From assembly GCF_011320115.1 (NCBI RefSeq), contig NZ_JAANOZ010000012.1, positions 1 to 64,000 on the forward strand: a DNA stretch of 64,000 nt. Direction: 5' to 3'. Below, piece after piece: positions 49,583-59,009 of the stretch. Position 1 is the first letter of the stretch; each line of letters starts with the position of its first letter. The DNA is from Croceibacterium segetis (GTDB lineage: Bacteria; Pseudomonadota; Alphaproteobacteria; Sphingomonadales; Sphingomonadaceae). Both the position numbers and the translations under genes were made by a program. The notes below the pieces were generated by a model. The model ran no database searches. It worked only from the letters and a program-made list of their open reading frames with translations, and had not been told where the DNA came from.

Positions 49583-51664
49583 TCAGATCCGCTCGGCCTG
49601 CGCGACCGCCTCGCTGGCACGCAACGCGCTGACGATGCGGGTCAGGTGCGCAAGGTCGTTGACCTCGAGATCGACTTCGTAAGTGTGGAAAGGGTCATCG
49701 CGCTGGGTCAGCTCGAGGTTGATCACATTGGCGCGGTTCTGCGCGAAGATCGTCGCCATTTCGGCGAGAGTGCCGGGGCGGTGATAAAGCACGATCCTGA
49801 GGCGCCCGATCGCGCCTTTCGAGCGCTCGCCCCACGACAGGTCGACCCAGTCGGCGTCGACTCCGTTGGCCAGCCTGAGGCAGTCGATCGCATGGACCTC
49901 CACGCCGACCCCCGGCTTGCGCAAGCCGATGATCCTGTCGCCAGGCAGTGGATGGCAGCACGGCGCCAGCGTGAAGCCCATGCCAGGGGTGAGTCCGCGG
50001 ATCGAGATCGCCCGCTCCTGAGCCGGTAGCTCGGGCAAGTCGGCGGTACTGCCGGGGACAAGCGCTTCCATCACTTCGCGGTCGGTCAGCTTGGCCGAGC
50101 CGATCGCGTGCATCAGCGCATCCTCATCCTCGAGTTCGAGGCGCTCGACCGCGGCCTTGATCGCCTTGCGGCCGATCTTGGCCGGCACGCGTCCGGCGAT
50201 GTCGTCGAACAGCTTGCGGCCGATGGCGGCGACCTCCTCGCGTTCCTTGGCCCGGACGGCCCGGCGGATGGAGGCGCGGGCCTTGCCGGTGACAACGAAG
50301 CCGAGCCACGAAAGCTGCGGCTCGACGTGCTTGCCCTTGACGATCTCGACCACGTCGCCGTTGTGCAGCTCGGTCCTCAGCGGCATGTGCCGCCCGTTTA
50401 TCTTCGCACCGACCGCCTGCGCGCCGAGGTCGGTGTGGACCGCGAAAGCAAAATCGACCGGGGTCGCCCCTTTCGGAAGCTGGAACAGAGCGCCCTTGGG
50501 AGTGAAGGCGAAGATGCGATCCTGGTAAATCGCCATGCGGGTGTGCTCGAGCAGTTCCTCGGCGTCGTGGCTGGCGTCGACGATCTCGATCAGGTCTCGG
50601 ACCCAGCCGACCTGTCCGTCCGGCCGGTCTCCCTGCTTGTAGGCCCAGTGCGCGGCGAGCCCGAACTCATTGAGGCGGTGCATCTCGCGGGTGCGGATCT
50701 GCACTTCGACGCGCATCGAGCTTTCATAGATCAGCGTGGTATGAAGCGAACGGTAGCCGTTCGATTTCGGTGTCGAGATGTAGTCCTTGAAGCGCCCGGG
50801 GACCATCTGCCAGACTTGGTGCAGGACGCCGAGCGCGCGATAGCAATCCTCGACGTTTTCGGTGACGATGCGGAACGCCATGATGTCGGTGATCTGTTCG
50901 AACGGCATGTGCCGTTCGGCCATCTTGCGCCAGATCGAATAGGGGTGCTTCTCCCGCCCCTGGACCTCGACCTTGATGCCGCCTTCGGCCAGCGCCTGCT
51001 TGATCTTGAGCGCGATGGCGTCGACCTGGCCGCCTTCGCTGCTCCTGATCTGCTCGAGCCTCCCGGCTATGGTTGCGTAGGCCTCAGGCTCGAGCTGCTC
51101 GAAGGCGAGCAGCTGCATCTCGCGCATGTATTCGTACATCCCCACGCGCTCGGCCAGCGGGGCGTAGATATCCATCGTCTCTCGGGCGATGCGCTGCCGC
51201 TTCTCGGGGCTCTTGATGAAGTGCAGCGTGCGCATGTTGTGCAACCGGTCGGCGAGCTTGACCAGCAGCACCCGCAAGTCCTCGCTCATCGCCAGCAGGA
51301 ACTTGCGCAGGTTCTCGGCCGCCCGCTCGTCGTCGGTCAGCTGCTCGATCTTGGAAAGCTTGGTGACGCCGTCGACCAGCCGGGCGATGTCGGGCCCGAA
51401 CTGGTGTTCGATATCCTCGATCGTCGCCAGCGTGTCCTCGACCGTGTCGTGGAGCAGCGCGGTGATCACCGTGTCCTGGTCGAGCTTGAGGTCGGTCATC
51501 AGCCCGGCGACCTCGATCGGATGGCTGAAATAGGGATCGCCGCTGGCGCGCTTCTGGGTGCCGTGCTTCTGCACGGTGTAGACGTAGGCACGGTTGAGCA
51601 ACGCCTCGTCGGCGTCGGGCTCGTAGGCCTTGACCCGTTCGACAAGTTCATACTGGCGCAGCAT
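49583..51664 (-). CDS. rsh: Bifunctional (p)ppGpp synthetase/hydrolase
   Basis: The 693-aa enzyme has the full RelA/SpoT layout: HD hydrolase domain (FSHPIEVA, LLHDTVEDT with His72-Asp73), synthetase domain (ADIMAFRIVTENVEDCYRALG-like segment, GRFKDYISTPKSNGYRSLHTTLI), TGS domain (FAFTPKGALFQLPKGATPVDFAFAVHTDLG) and C-terminal ACT domain. The intact HD motif indicates hydrolase activity. As in other alphaproteobacteria it is likely the sole stringent-response enzyme. Confidence 0.97.
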   Translation of the reverse strand: MLRQYELVERVKAYEPDADEALLNRAYVYTVQKHGTQKRASGDPYFSHPIEVAGLMTDLKLDQDTVITALLHDTVEDTLATIEDIEHQFGPDIARLVDGVTKLSKIEQLTDDERAAENLRKFLLAMSEDLRVLLVKLADRLHNMRTLHFIKSPEKRQRIARETMDIYAPLAERVGMYEYMREMQLLAFEQLEPEAYATIAGRLEQIRSSEGGQVDAIALKIKQALAEGGIKVEVQGREKHPYSIWRKMAERHMPFEQITDIMAFRIVTENVEDCYRALGVLHQVWQMVPGRFKDYISTPKSNGYRSLHTTLIYESSMRVEVQIRTREMHRLNEFGLAAHWAYKQGDRPDGQVGWVRDLIEIVDASHDAEELLEHTRMAIYQDRIFAFTPKGALFQLPKGATPVDFAFAVHTDLGAQAVGAKINGRHMPLRTELHNGDVVEIVKGKHVEPQLSWLGFVVTGKARASIRRAVRAKEREEVAAIGRKLFDDIAGRVPAKIGRKAIKAAVERLELEDEDALMHAIGSAKLTDREVMEALVPGSTADLPELPAQERAISIRGLTPGMGFTLAPCCHPLPGDRIIGLRKPGVGVEVHAIDCLRLANGVDADWVDLSWGERSKGAIGRLRIVLYHRPGTLAEMATIFAQNRANVINLELTQRDDPFHTYEVDLEVNDLAHLTRIVSALRASEAVAQAERI

Positions 51665-51957
51665 CGCGGCCTAGATGGGGGTATTCGCCGCGATCCGGCA
51701 AGGCAAAAGCGCGAGTCTTGCAGAGGCGGCAGCCGACAGTGACGCGAAGTTGACACGCTGACACGATCCGCGAGCGGAAACGTCACTTTCGAATGGAAAG
51801 CGTCGCGTCGGCGGCGGACCTGCCGCCCTGACGCCAAGAAAATCGCTTGGCCCCCGCCGAAGGACGCTGCGCCGGGCGGGAGTCTGGCCAACCGCAGGGC
51901 CTGCAGGGAATTCATCTTTTCGTTGCGTATACACAATATCTATGGCACTTTACGCGC

Positions 51958-52209
51958 GTGGCACGGAAAATATACAACCGAATCGCGGTCCTGCGCGCTG
52001 AAGCCGGCATGAGCCGCAAGGCGCTGGCCGAGAAAGTCGGCGTCAACCCGCAGACGATCGGATTCCTCGAACGCGGCGACTACAATCCCAGCCTCGAGCT
52101 GGCGCTCAATGTCGCCGCCGTCTTCAAGCTGCCGGTCGAGCTGCTGTTTTCCTTCCGCCCCTTCCCCAGCATGGCCGAAACGCTGCTCGGCCAAGGAGAC
52201 CAGGCATGA
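51958..52209 (+). CDS. XRE-family (Cro/CI-like) regulator
   Basis: A GTG start gives 83 aa: MARKIYNRIAVLRAEAGMSRKALAEKVGVNPQTIGFLERGDYNPSLELALNVAAVFKLPVELLFSF-type HTH_3 domain occupying most of the protein. The longer frame has a non-homologous N-terminus. No clear ribosome site precedes the GTG. The stop overlaps the next gene by 4 bp, the usual pairing of such regulators with a small membrane protein. Confidence 0.88.
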   Translation: MARKIYNRIAVLRAEAGMSRKALAEKVGVNPQTIGFLERGDYNPSLELALNVAAVFKLPVELLFSFRPFPSMAETLLGQGDQA

Positions 52210-52733
52210 CTTACAAGGGCGATCCGATCGCCGAAAAGCTCGATCAGCTGGCCGAGGCAACCCGTATCCCGGCGTTGCAGCGCAAGTTCCAGTCGCGCGA
52301 CCCGATGCGCTTCCGCGCGCTGCCCTCGATCCTGCTGATCCTGGCCGTGGCTGGCATGGCGCTGCAGATCGGCCGCGGCGGCCTGTCCGGGTTCTGGATC
52401 GTGTGGGCCGGCTGGATGGGCAGCTTCATGTGCCAGCCGTTCGGGCCCATGGGGCGGCTCGGCGCGCGCAAGCTCGACGAGCGCGAGGCGGCCATTGTCC
52501 GCGAGGGGCATTTCACCGGCATGATGTGGGCGCTCGGCGTCGCGATCCTCGGCTCGCTGACGATCACCTTCTGCACTGTCTGGACGATGGCCGGAATGGC
52601 GGGCCTGTGGGCGCCTAAGACGCCGATGGACTGGATGACGATTACCCTGTTCCTGCTCGCGGTCGAAATGAACGTCGCAGTTCTGGCGGCGAGCGCGGCG
52701 ATGCCCGAGCCGCTGGAGGACGACGAGGAGTAA
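52206..52733 (+). CDS. Small integral membrane protein, partner of the XRE regulator
   Basis: The 175-aa protein has two N-terminal membrane segments (LPSILLILAVAGMALQIG, GFWIVWAGWMGSFMC) and two more after a charged loop (GMMWALGVAILGSLTITFCTVW, MTITLFLLAVEMNVAVLAAS). It is translationally coupled to the XRE gene. Not assigned to a named family with certainty. Confidence 0.75.
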   Translation: MTYKGDPIAEKLDQLAEATRIPALQRKFQSRDPMRFRALPSILLILAVAGMALQIGRGGLSGFWIVWAGWMGSFMCQPFGPMGRLGARKLDEREAAIVREGHFTGMMWALGVAILGSLTITFCTVWTMAGMAGLWAPKTPMDWMTITLFLLAVEMNVAVLAASAAMPEPLEDDEE

Positions 52734-52757
52734 CCGCCGGTCCGCCGGGAGCTTCGC

Positions 52758-53558
52758 CTAGTTCCCGGTCCGCTCGTCCGCCGGGGGTTCGATGGTGTTC
52801 AGTCCGTTTTCGGAGCCGGTGCGGTCGTTGCTCCAATCCGCCTGCGGCATACGGTCGAACCCCTCTTCGCGCACCCAGTTGACGTTGACGGTCCACGGGG
52901 CGCTCAGGGTCACCGGATCCTCGATCGTCATGGTGCCGCGCAGCTTGTCTCCGTCGAGCCAAAGGCGCTCGTGGTAGCGCGCTTCCTCGCTGAGCGGCGG
53001 CCCGCCCTGGAAGAACACGTTGGGGTTGGTCACCTGGATCGTGTCGATCACCAGCGTGCGCCCTTCCCAGCGCCCGATCGAGGTGCCGGTGACGGTCGGC
53101 CACAGGTCTTCGCCCGGCGGCATCGGCCGTCCGTCGGTGTAGATGTGCCGCGTTTCGTTGTAGGCGTTGACGATCAGCACTTCCTCCGGCGTGATCAGCA
53201 CCTGCAGCGGCGTGGGCGCGGTCATCATCAGGGGATAGCCCCAGCCGAGGCCCTTCCTGCCCGCCATTGTCCGCAAGGCTTCCGCGAGCCTGCGCCGCCC
53301 TTCGTCATTCCAGGGGGCGGCGTTGGCCCATAGCGCCAGCGAATTGGTCGGGTCTCGTGCCGCAGGCTTGTCGTTCGCGGGGCGGACGCCGCCGATGGTG
53401 GTTCCGGCCTCGGCTTCGCTGACCCAGTATCCCGGCCAATAGGGCAATTGTGCGAAGGCCCGCTGGCGCGCCTGGGCTGTCGGCTGTCCCGTATCGGCGG
53501 CGAGAGTGGTGGGAGCGGTCACCAGGAGAAGTCCCGCCAGCATCCAAAAGCGACCCAT
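52758..53558 (-). CDS. Secreted protein of unknown function
   Basis: The 266-aa precursor has a signal peptide (MLAGLLLVTAPTTLAAD). Repeated features are a TWPTVTGTSIGRWEGRTLVIDTIQV segment and HERLWLDGDKLRGTMTIEDPVTL, resembling the beta-strand modules of other proteobacterial secreted proteins of unknown role. It is convergent with the XRE/membrane-protein pair and divergent from cydA. Confidence 0.7.
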   Translation of the reverse strand: MGRFWMLAGLLLVTAPTTLAADTGQPTAQARQRAFAQLPYWPGYWVSEAEAGTTIGGVRPANDKPAARDPTNSLALWANAAPWNDEGRRRLAEALRTMAGRKGLGWGYPLMMTAPTPLQVLITPEEVLIVNAYNETRHIYTDGRPMPPGEDLWPTVTGTSIGRWEGRTLVIDTIQVTNPNVFFQGGPPLSEEARYHERLWLDGDKLRGTMTIEDPVTLSAPWTVNVNWVREEGFDRMPQADWSNDRTGSENGLNTIEPPADERTGN

Positions 53559-53698
53559 CGCTCACTCCTCCCCTCGTTCCCAGCGCAAACGTGCCACATG
53601 CGGCGTCGCGCCGGAAGGGCCGGCTTGCCGGAACCGCAACGGTCGTTGCACGCTTCGCTCTTATCAAGGCCGCGCGGGCGGCGTAGCAGGAGGGCGCG

Positions 53699-55114
53699 AT
53701 GCTGACGGACCCAACCGCCCTCCTGCTCGCGCGCTGGCAGTTCGCCTTCACGGTGAGCTTCCACTTCCTGTTCCCGCCCTTTACTATCGGTCTGTCCGCT
53801 TACCTCGCGGTGCTCGAAGGGCTGTGGCTGAAGACCGGCAAGGCGCTGTACCTCGACCTGTTCCGCTACTGGCTGAAGATCTTCGCGATCAACTTCGCGA
53901 TGGGCGTCGTTTCGGGGATCGTGCTGTCCTACCAGTTCGGCACCAACTGGGCGGTGTTTTCCGACAAGGCCGGGCCGGTGGTCGGGCCCTTGATGGCTTA
54001 CGAAGTGCTGACGGCGTTCTTCCTCGAGGCCGGGTTCCTCGGGGTTATGCTGTTCGGTATGGAGAAAGTCGGGCGCGGGCTGCACTTCGCCGCGACCGTC
54101 TGTGTGGCGGCCGGGACCCTGCTCTCCTCGTTCTGGATCCTCGCGGCGAACAGCTGGATGCAGACGCCGCAAGGCTTCGAGATGGGCGCGAACGGCCAGT
54201 TCCTGCCCGGTCCGAGCTGGTGGACGATCATCTTCAATCCGAGCTTCCCCTATCGGCTGGTCCACACGGTAACCGCCTCATTCCTCGCCACGGCGCTGGT
54301 AGTCGGCGGTGTCGCGGGATGGCACCTGCTGCGCGGCAACGGCACGCCGCAGGTGAAGAAGATGTTCTCGATGGCGATGTGGATGGCGGCGCTGGTCGCG
54401 CCGATCCAGATCGCCATCGGCGACCAGCACGGTCTCAATACGCTCGAGCACCAGCCGGCCAAGGTCCTGGCTCTCGAAGGAGACTACGACAGCCATCCGG
54501 ACGGCGCCCCGCTTTACCTGTTCGGCATACCCAACGACCGCACGCAGCATCTCGATTACGCGGTCGGCATCCCCAAGCTCGGCAGCCTGATCCTCAAGCA
54601 TGATCCGAATGCGCCGCTGGCCGGGCTCGACACCATACCCGACGACCAGCAACCGCCAGCGGCGATTGTGTTCTGGTCCTTCCGCCTGATGGTCGGCCTC
54701 GGGCTGCTCATGTTCGCGCTCGGCCTGCTGAGCCTGTGGGCGCGCTGGCGCGGCACGCTCTATCGGTCGCGCTTCCTGCACCGCTTCGCAGTGCTGATGT
54801 CGCCGATGGGCTTCGTGGCAATCATCGCCGGGTGGGTGACGACCGAAGTCGGCCGACAGCCTTACCTCGTCTACGGCCTGCTGCGCACCCGTGAGAGCAT
54901 GAGCCCGCTCGGCGCCCCGGCCGTGGCAACCTCGCTGCTTGCCTTCGTGGTGGTCTACTTCGCCGTGTTCGGTGTGGGCATCTGGTATATCCTGCGCCTG
55001 ATGCACCGGCCGCCGCAGGAGCAGGAGCCGCGCCTCAAGGACGTCGACGCCGGGCCGATCCGCACCGCCGGCATCACCCCGGCGGCGCAAGGCACGGCGG
55101 AGGGCGAGCTATGA
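53699..55114 (+). CDS. cydA: Cytochrome bd-type (cyanide-insensitive) ubiquinol oxidase subunit I
   Basis: The 471-aa membrane protein has the heme-ligand segment ARWQFAFTVSFHFLFPPFTIG (His22), the GWVTTEVGRQPYLVYGLLRTRES motif and about nine membrane helices. The short Q-loop region suggests the CIO branch rather than the E. coli long-loop type. It overlaps cydB by 4 bp. It transfers electrons from ubiquinol to oxygen at low oxygen or under respiratory inhibition. Confidence 0.95.
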   Translation: MLTDPTALLLARWQFAFTVSFHFLFPPFTIGLSAYLAVLEGLWLKTGKALYLDLFRYWLKIFAINFAMGVVSGIVLSYQFGTNWAVFSDKAGPVVGPLMAYEVLTAFFLEAGFLGVMLFGMEKVGRGLHFAATVCVAAGTLLSSFWILAANSWMQTPQGFEMGANGQFLPGPSWWTIIFNPSFPYRLVHTVTASFLATALVVGGVAGWHLLRGNGTPQVKKMFSMAMWMAALVAPIQIAIGDQHGLNTLEHQPAKVLALEGDYDSHPDGAPLYLFGIPNDRTQHLDYAVGIPKLGSLILKHDPNAPLAGLDTIPDDQQPPAAIVFWSFRLMVGLGLLMFALGLLSLWARWRGTLYRSRFLHRFAVLMSPMGFVAIIAGWVTTEVGRQPYLVYGLLRTRESMSPLGAPAVATSLLAFVVVYFAVFGVGIWYILRLMHRPPQEQEPRLKDVDAGPIRTAGITPAAQGTAEGEL

Positions 55115-56115
55115 TCGACTTCGACCTGACCACCGTCTGGGCCTTCATCATCGCCTTCGCAGTGTTCGCCTACGTGGTGATGGACGGGTTCGACCTCGGC
55201 ATCGGCATCCTGTTTCCGGCAATCACCGTCGGCCACGGGCGCAACCGGGCGATGAACGCCATCGCGCCGGTGTGGGACGGCAACGAGACCTGGCTGGTGA
55301 TGGGCGGCGGCGGGCTGCTCGCCGCCTTCCCCCTCGCCTATGCGGTGATCCTGCCGGCGACTTACCCGCTGATCATCGCCATGCTGCTCGGCCTGGTGTT
55401 CCGCGGCGTCGCCTTCGAGTTCCGCTGGCGCGACGAACGGCATCGGGCGTTCTGGGACTTCGCTTTCTTCGGCGGCTCGCTCGTCGCTGCCCTTTGCCAG
55501 GGAATGGTGCTCGGCGCGATCCTGCAGGGGATCGAGGTCACCGGCCGCTCCTATTCGGGCAGCTGGTGGAACTGGCTGACGCCCTATACGCTGCTGACCG
55601 GCCTCGGCGTCGTCGCCGGCTACGCCTTGCTCGGCGCCTGCTGGCTGGTGTGGAAGCTCGAGGGCGATGTGCAGGAAAAGGTCCGCCGCCTCGCCGTGCG
55701 CGCCGCGATCGCCACGCTGGCGCTGATGGCCGCGGTGAGCCTCTACAACCTCTCGCTGTTGCCCGAGTACCGCGAGCGCTGGCTCGGCACGCCGGAGATC
55801 TACTTCGCCAGCCAGGTGCCGCTGCTGACGGTGATCATCGCCGGCTTCCTGTTCTACGGCCTGGCGAAGAAGTGGGAGCTGGCGCCGTTCTTGCTCGCGC
55901 TGGCGCTGTTTGCTCTCGGCATGGCCGGCGTCGGTGTGACCATGTGGCCCTACGTCGTGCCCGGCGAGCTGACGATCTGGGACGCGGCCACGTCGGCGCG
56001 CAGCCAGTGGTTCATGTTCATGGGCTTCCTCATCACCATCCCGCTGATCCTCGGCTACACCGCCTGGTCCTACTGGGTGTTCCGCGGCAAGGTCGGCGGC
56101 GAGGGGTATCACTGA
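55111..56115 (+). CDS. cydB: Cytochrome bd-type ubiquinol oxidase subunit II
   Basis: The 334-aa protein starts with TTVWAFIIAFAVFAYVVMDGFDLGIG and has GRNRAMNAIAPVWDGNETWLVMGGG, diagnostic of CydB, plus about eight membrane helices. It is translationally coupled to cydA upstream and to the DUF2474 gene downstream (TGATG). Confidence 0.95.
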   Translation: MIDFDLTTVWAFIIAFAVFAYVVMDGFDLGIGILFPAITVGHGRNRAMNAIAPVWDGNETWLVMGGGGLLAAFPLAYAVILPATYPLIIAMLLGLVFRGVAFEFRWRDERHRAFWDFAFFGGSLVAALCQGMVLGAILQGIEVTGRSYSGSWWNWLTPYTLLTGLGVVAGYALLGACWLVWKLEGDVQEKVRRLAVRAAIATLALMAAVSLYNLSLLPEYRERWLGTPEIYFASQVPLLTVIIAGFLFYGLAKKWELAPFLLALALFALGMAGVGVTMWPYVVPGELTIWDAATSARSQWFMFMGFLITIPLILGYTAWSYWVFRGKVGGEGYH

Positions 56116-56282
56116 TGGAGCGCGGGCGAGAGGCGGAGGCCTGCCCTCATGCAGCGCGCAGCGCTGTGGGGCAGACAAGTGCTCCGTTGTGGAAGCGGCT
56201 CGCCTGGATGGCCGCGATCTGGGCGGCCAGCGTGGCTGCGCTGGGAGCGGTCGCGGGCCTGCTGCGACTTTGGATCGTCTAG
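56115..56282 (+). CDS. DUF2474 small membrane subunit of the bd-type oxidase
   Basis: The ATG overlaps the cydB stop (TGATG) and gives 55 aa: a charged N-terminus and one membrane helix (PLWKRLAWMAAIWAASVAALGAV). Such single-helix proteins accompany cydAB as stabilising subunits, equivalent in position to CydX. Confidence 0.82.
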   Translation: MERGREAEACPHAARSAVGQTSAPLWKRLAWMAAIWAASVAALGAVAGLLRLWIV

Positions 56283-56420
56283 GCACCCGCCGAACATCGC
56301 CTCGACCCAAAGACCGACTGGGGTGAGCCCGGCGTCGCGGCGTCTTCGCATCGAACTATCCGTCCAAACGAGACAGCCGGACTTTGCGTCGGCGGCGGGT
56401 AATAGGCGAGGGAGCGTTCG

Positions 56421-57386
56421 TTGTTTCTATGCCTGCTTCCGGCGGCGATCCTGCTTGCCGAGACTCCCGCGCCCGCGCCCGAATCTGCGCCCCTGCAAGG
56501 CGTCGCGGCGCCCGTTGCCGGCGACCAGATCGATCAAGCGCTCCCACCTGAGGCAGCCGCGCCCGAGGCGCAGGTCGCCTCCGAGGCGTCTCCTGACTCC
56601 GCGCTCGCTCCCACGCCGCCCGATGACACCGGACAAGACACCGGGATCGTCGTCATCGCACGCGCGTACAGTCCGGCCGATCCGCTGGAAAAGGTCAACA
56701 TCAAGTCGTTCGAAGCGACGCAGGCGTTCGACGACAAGATCACCGCGCCGCTCGCCCATGGCTTCGAGCACGCCGTACCCAAGCCGGTGCGTAGCGGGCT
56801 GCACAATTTCATCACCAACCTGCACCAGCCGGGGGTGTTCGTGAATTTCCTTTTGCAACACCACATCGGAAAGGCCGCCGAAACACTGGCGCGCTTCGCG
56901 ATCAACTCGACCATCGGGCTTGCCGGCGTAATCGACGTAGCCAAGCGCAAGCCGTTCAAGCTTCCGCAGCGGCGCAATGGCTTTGCCGACACGCTCGGCT
57001 TCTATGGCGTCAAGCCCGGCGCGTTCCTGTTCGCGCCACTGCTCGGTCCTACCACGGTGCGCGACCTGGTCGGCAACGTGCTCGACCGGCTAATGCCGTT
57101 CGGCGGTCTCCAGCCCGTCTCGGGGCCGGAATTCACCGTCTCGGCCGGCGTGCTGCACACGCTGGACCGGCGGATCGCAATGGATGACGAGTTGACCCGC
57201 GAGCGAGCCAGCGGCGATTCCTACACTGCGGCGCGCGAATATTACCTGGCCCGGCGCCGCGACGAAATCGCCGCGCTCCACGGCAAGCTCCACAAGTCGC
57301 AAGACGTGGCCGGTGCCACCGCGATGCCGCAAGTTGTCGCGGTAGCGCCTGCGCAACCCGACGCGGCTACGCCGGTCAAAGAGTAA
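56421..57386 (+). CDS. mlaA: MlaA/VacJ-family phospholipid-transport protein
   Basis: A TTG start with GAGGGAG upstream gives 321 aa. After a proline/alanine-rich N-terminus the MlaA domain follows: DPLEKVNIKSFEATQAFDD, FITNLHQPGVFVNFLLQ, ARFAINSTIGLAGVIDVA, NGFADTLGFYGVKPGAFLFAPLLGPTTVRD. MlaA removes phospholipids from the outer leaflet of the outer membrane. The N-terminus LPAAILLAETP shows no clear lipobox Cys; the TTG start therefore remains uncertain. Confidence 0.87.
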   Translation: MFLCLLPAAILLAETPAPAPESAPLQGVAAPVAGDQIDQALPPEAAAPEAQVASEASPDSALAPTPPDDTGQDTGIVVIARAYSPADPLEKVNIKSFEATQAFDDKITAPLAHGFEHAVPKPVRSGLHNFITNLHQPGVFVNFLLQHHIGKAAETLARFAINSTIGLAGVIDVAKRKPFKLPQRRNGFADTLGFYGVKPGAFLFAPLLGPTTVRDLVGNVLDRLMPFGGLQPVSGPEFTVSAGVLHTLDRRIAMDDELTRERASGDSYTAAREYYLARRRDEIAALHGKLHKSQDVAGATAMPQVVAVAPAQPDAATPVKE

Positions 57387-57413
57387 TGGCGAACGGCACC
57401 TTTCGCGACAGGC

Positions 57414-58271
57414 TCAACTCCATCGCACCTCGGGCGGCAGGCTCATCAGGATCGCGTCGATGTTGCCGCCCGTGCGCAGGCCGAACAGCGTGCCGCGGTC
57501 GTAGACGAGGTTGAACTCGGCGTAGCGGCCGCGCCATTCGAGCTGCTGCTGCTTCTCCGCCTCGGTCCATTCCATGCCCATCCGGCGGCGGACGATCCTC
57601 GGGAACACGTCGAGGAACGCCTCGCCGACGTCGCGGGTGAAGGCGAAGTTGCGCTCGAACTGCGCCAGGTCGGCGCATTCGAGGTGGTCGTAGAAGATGC
57701 CGCCCACGCCGCGGGCGACGCCGCGGTGGGGAATGAAGAAGTACTCGTCGGCCCACTTCTTGAACTTGTCGTAATAGGTCGGGTTGTGGCCCATGCACGC
57801 GGCGCGAAAGGCGGCGTGGAACTCGGCGGTGTCGTCCTCGTACGGCAGCGGCGGATTGAGGTCCGCCCCGCCGCCGAACCACGCCTTGCTGGTGGTCAGG
57901 AAGCGGGTGTTCATGTGCACCGCCGGCACGTGCGGGTTGGCCATGTGGGCGACGAGGCTGATCCCCGTGGCGGTGAAGCCGGGATTGTCCTCGTCGGCGC
58001 CGTTGATCGTCTGCGCGAAGCCGGGAGCGAACTCTCCCGAGACGGTCGAGACGTTGACCCCGACCTTCTCGAACACCTTGCCCTTCATCACCCCGCGCAC
58101 GCCACCGCCGCCTTCGCTTTCGTCGGCGGTCTCGCGGTTCCACGGGGTGTATTCGAACGCCGCGTCCGAACCCGCCTCGCGCTCGATCGCCTCGAAGGCG
58201 TCGCAGATGCGCGTGCGCAGGCTCTCGAACCACTCGCGGGATAGCCGGGTCTGTTCGCTCCAGTCGCTCAT
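57414..58271 (-). CDS. hemF: Oxygen-dependent coproporphyrinogen-III oxidase
   Basis: The 285-aa enzyme has the HemF hallmarks: EGGGGVRGVMKGKVFEKVGVNVSTVSGEF, FTATGISLVAHMANPHVPAVHMNTRFL, AWFGGGADLNPPLPYEDDT, HRGVARGVGGIFYDHLE and the C-terminal VYDRGTLFGLRTGGNIDAILMSLPP. It converts coproporphyrinogen III to protoporphyrinogen IX in haem synthesis. It is a stand-alone gene on the minus strand. Confidence 0.97.
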   Translation of the reverse strand: MSDWSEQTRLSREWFESLRTRICDAFEAIEREAGSDAAFEYTPWNRETADESEGGGGVRGVMKGKVFEKVGVNVSTVSGEFAPGFAQTINGADEDNPGFTATGISLVAHMANPHVPAVHMNTRFLTTSKAWFGGGADLNPPLPYEDDTAEFHAAFRAACMGHNPTYYDKFKKWADEYFFIPHRGVARGVGGIFYDHLECADLAQFERNFAFTRDVGEAFLDVFPRIVRRRMGMEWTEAEKQQQLEWRGRYAEFNLVYDRGTLFGLRTGGNIDAILMSLPPEVRWS

Positions 58272-58316
58272 CGCACGTCCCTTGCCAAAGCCTGTACCCT
58301 ACGGCAAGGACGGCGC

Positions 58317-59009
58317 ATGGTTCCCCTTTCGTTCGCCGGCGAGGAATTCGCGCTCGTGGAAGGGCGCGCGCTCTACTGGCCGCGCGAACGGGCGCTGCTC
58401 GTCGCCGACCTGCACCTCGAGAAAGCGAGCTTTTACGCCAAGCACGGGCAGATGCTGCCGCCCTATGACAGCCGCGAGACGCTTGGGCGCGTGGCCCTGG
58501 CGATCCGCGAGACCGGCGCGCGGCGGGTGTTCACGCTGGGCGACAACTTCCACGACTCGGCGGGCCCTTCGCGGCTCGAGCCGCATGCCGCGGGCATGCT
58601 CGACGCGCTCGTCCGGGCGACCGACTGGGTGTGGATCACCGGCAACCACGATGCCGCGATGGAAGCCAGCGCCGGCGGCACCCTCGCCGAGGAACTCACC
58701 ATCGCCGGGCTTATCCTGCGCCACCAGGCCAAGGCCGGAGAGACGCAGCCGGAAATTTCCGGCCACTACCACCCGCGCCTGCAGATCACCGTCCGCGAAC
58801 GCGCGATCCGCCGCCCCTGCGCGGTGGTCAGCAGCGGCGGCCAAGGACGTGGGCGAATGATCCTTCCCGCATTCGGCGCGCTGACCGGCGGGATGAACGC
58901 CGCCGACCCGGCGATCGTCAAGGCGCTTCAGCCCGCGGCGGCGATCGACGCGGTGCTGTCGTCGAAGGGGCGGCTGATGCAGTTCCCCCTGTGGCGGCAG
59001 GCGGCCTAG
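58317..59009 (+). CDS. pdeM: Ligase-associated DNA-damage-response endonuclease PdeM
   Basis: The 230-aa metallophosphoesterase has LLVADLHLEKAS, FTLGDNFHDS, WVWITGNHD and SGHYHPR, the five-motif two-metal site. Size and termini match PdeM, which is usually encoded with an ATP-dependent ligase and the exonuclease Lhr/Mle cluster; those partners are not adjacent here. It starts 45 bp from hemF, divergently. Confidence 0.88.
   Translation: MVPLSFAGEEFALVEGRALYWPRERALLVADLHLEKASFYAKHGQMLPPYDSRETLGRVALAIRETGARRVFTLGDNFHDSAGPSRLEPHAAGMLDALVRATDWVWITGNHDAAMEASAGGTLAEELTIAGLILRHQAKAGETQPEISGHYHPRLQITVRERAIRRPCAVVSSGGQGRGRMILPAFGALTGGMNAADPAIVKALQPAAAIDAVLSSKGRLMQFPLWRQAA

Noticed and set aside
50108-51742. 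544-aa plus-strand ORF
   Set aside because: Antisense shadow of rsh caused by high GC.
54955-56310. 451-aa minus-strand ORF
   Set aside because: Antisense to cydA-cydB; His/Glu/Arg-rich shadow typical of GC-rich genes.
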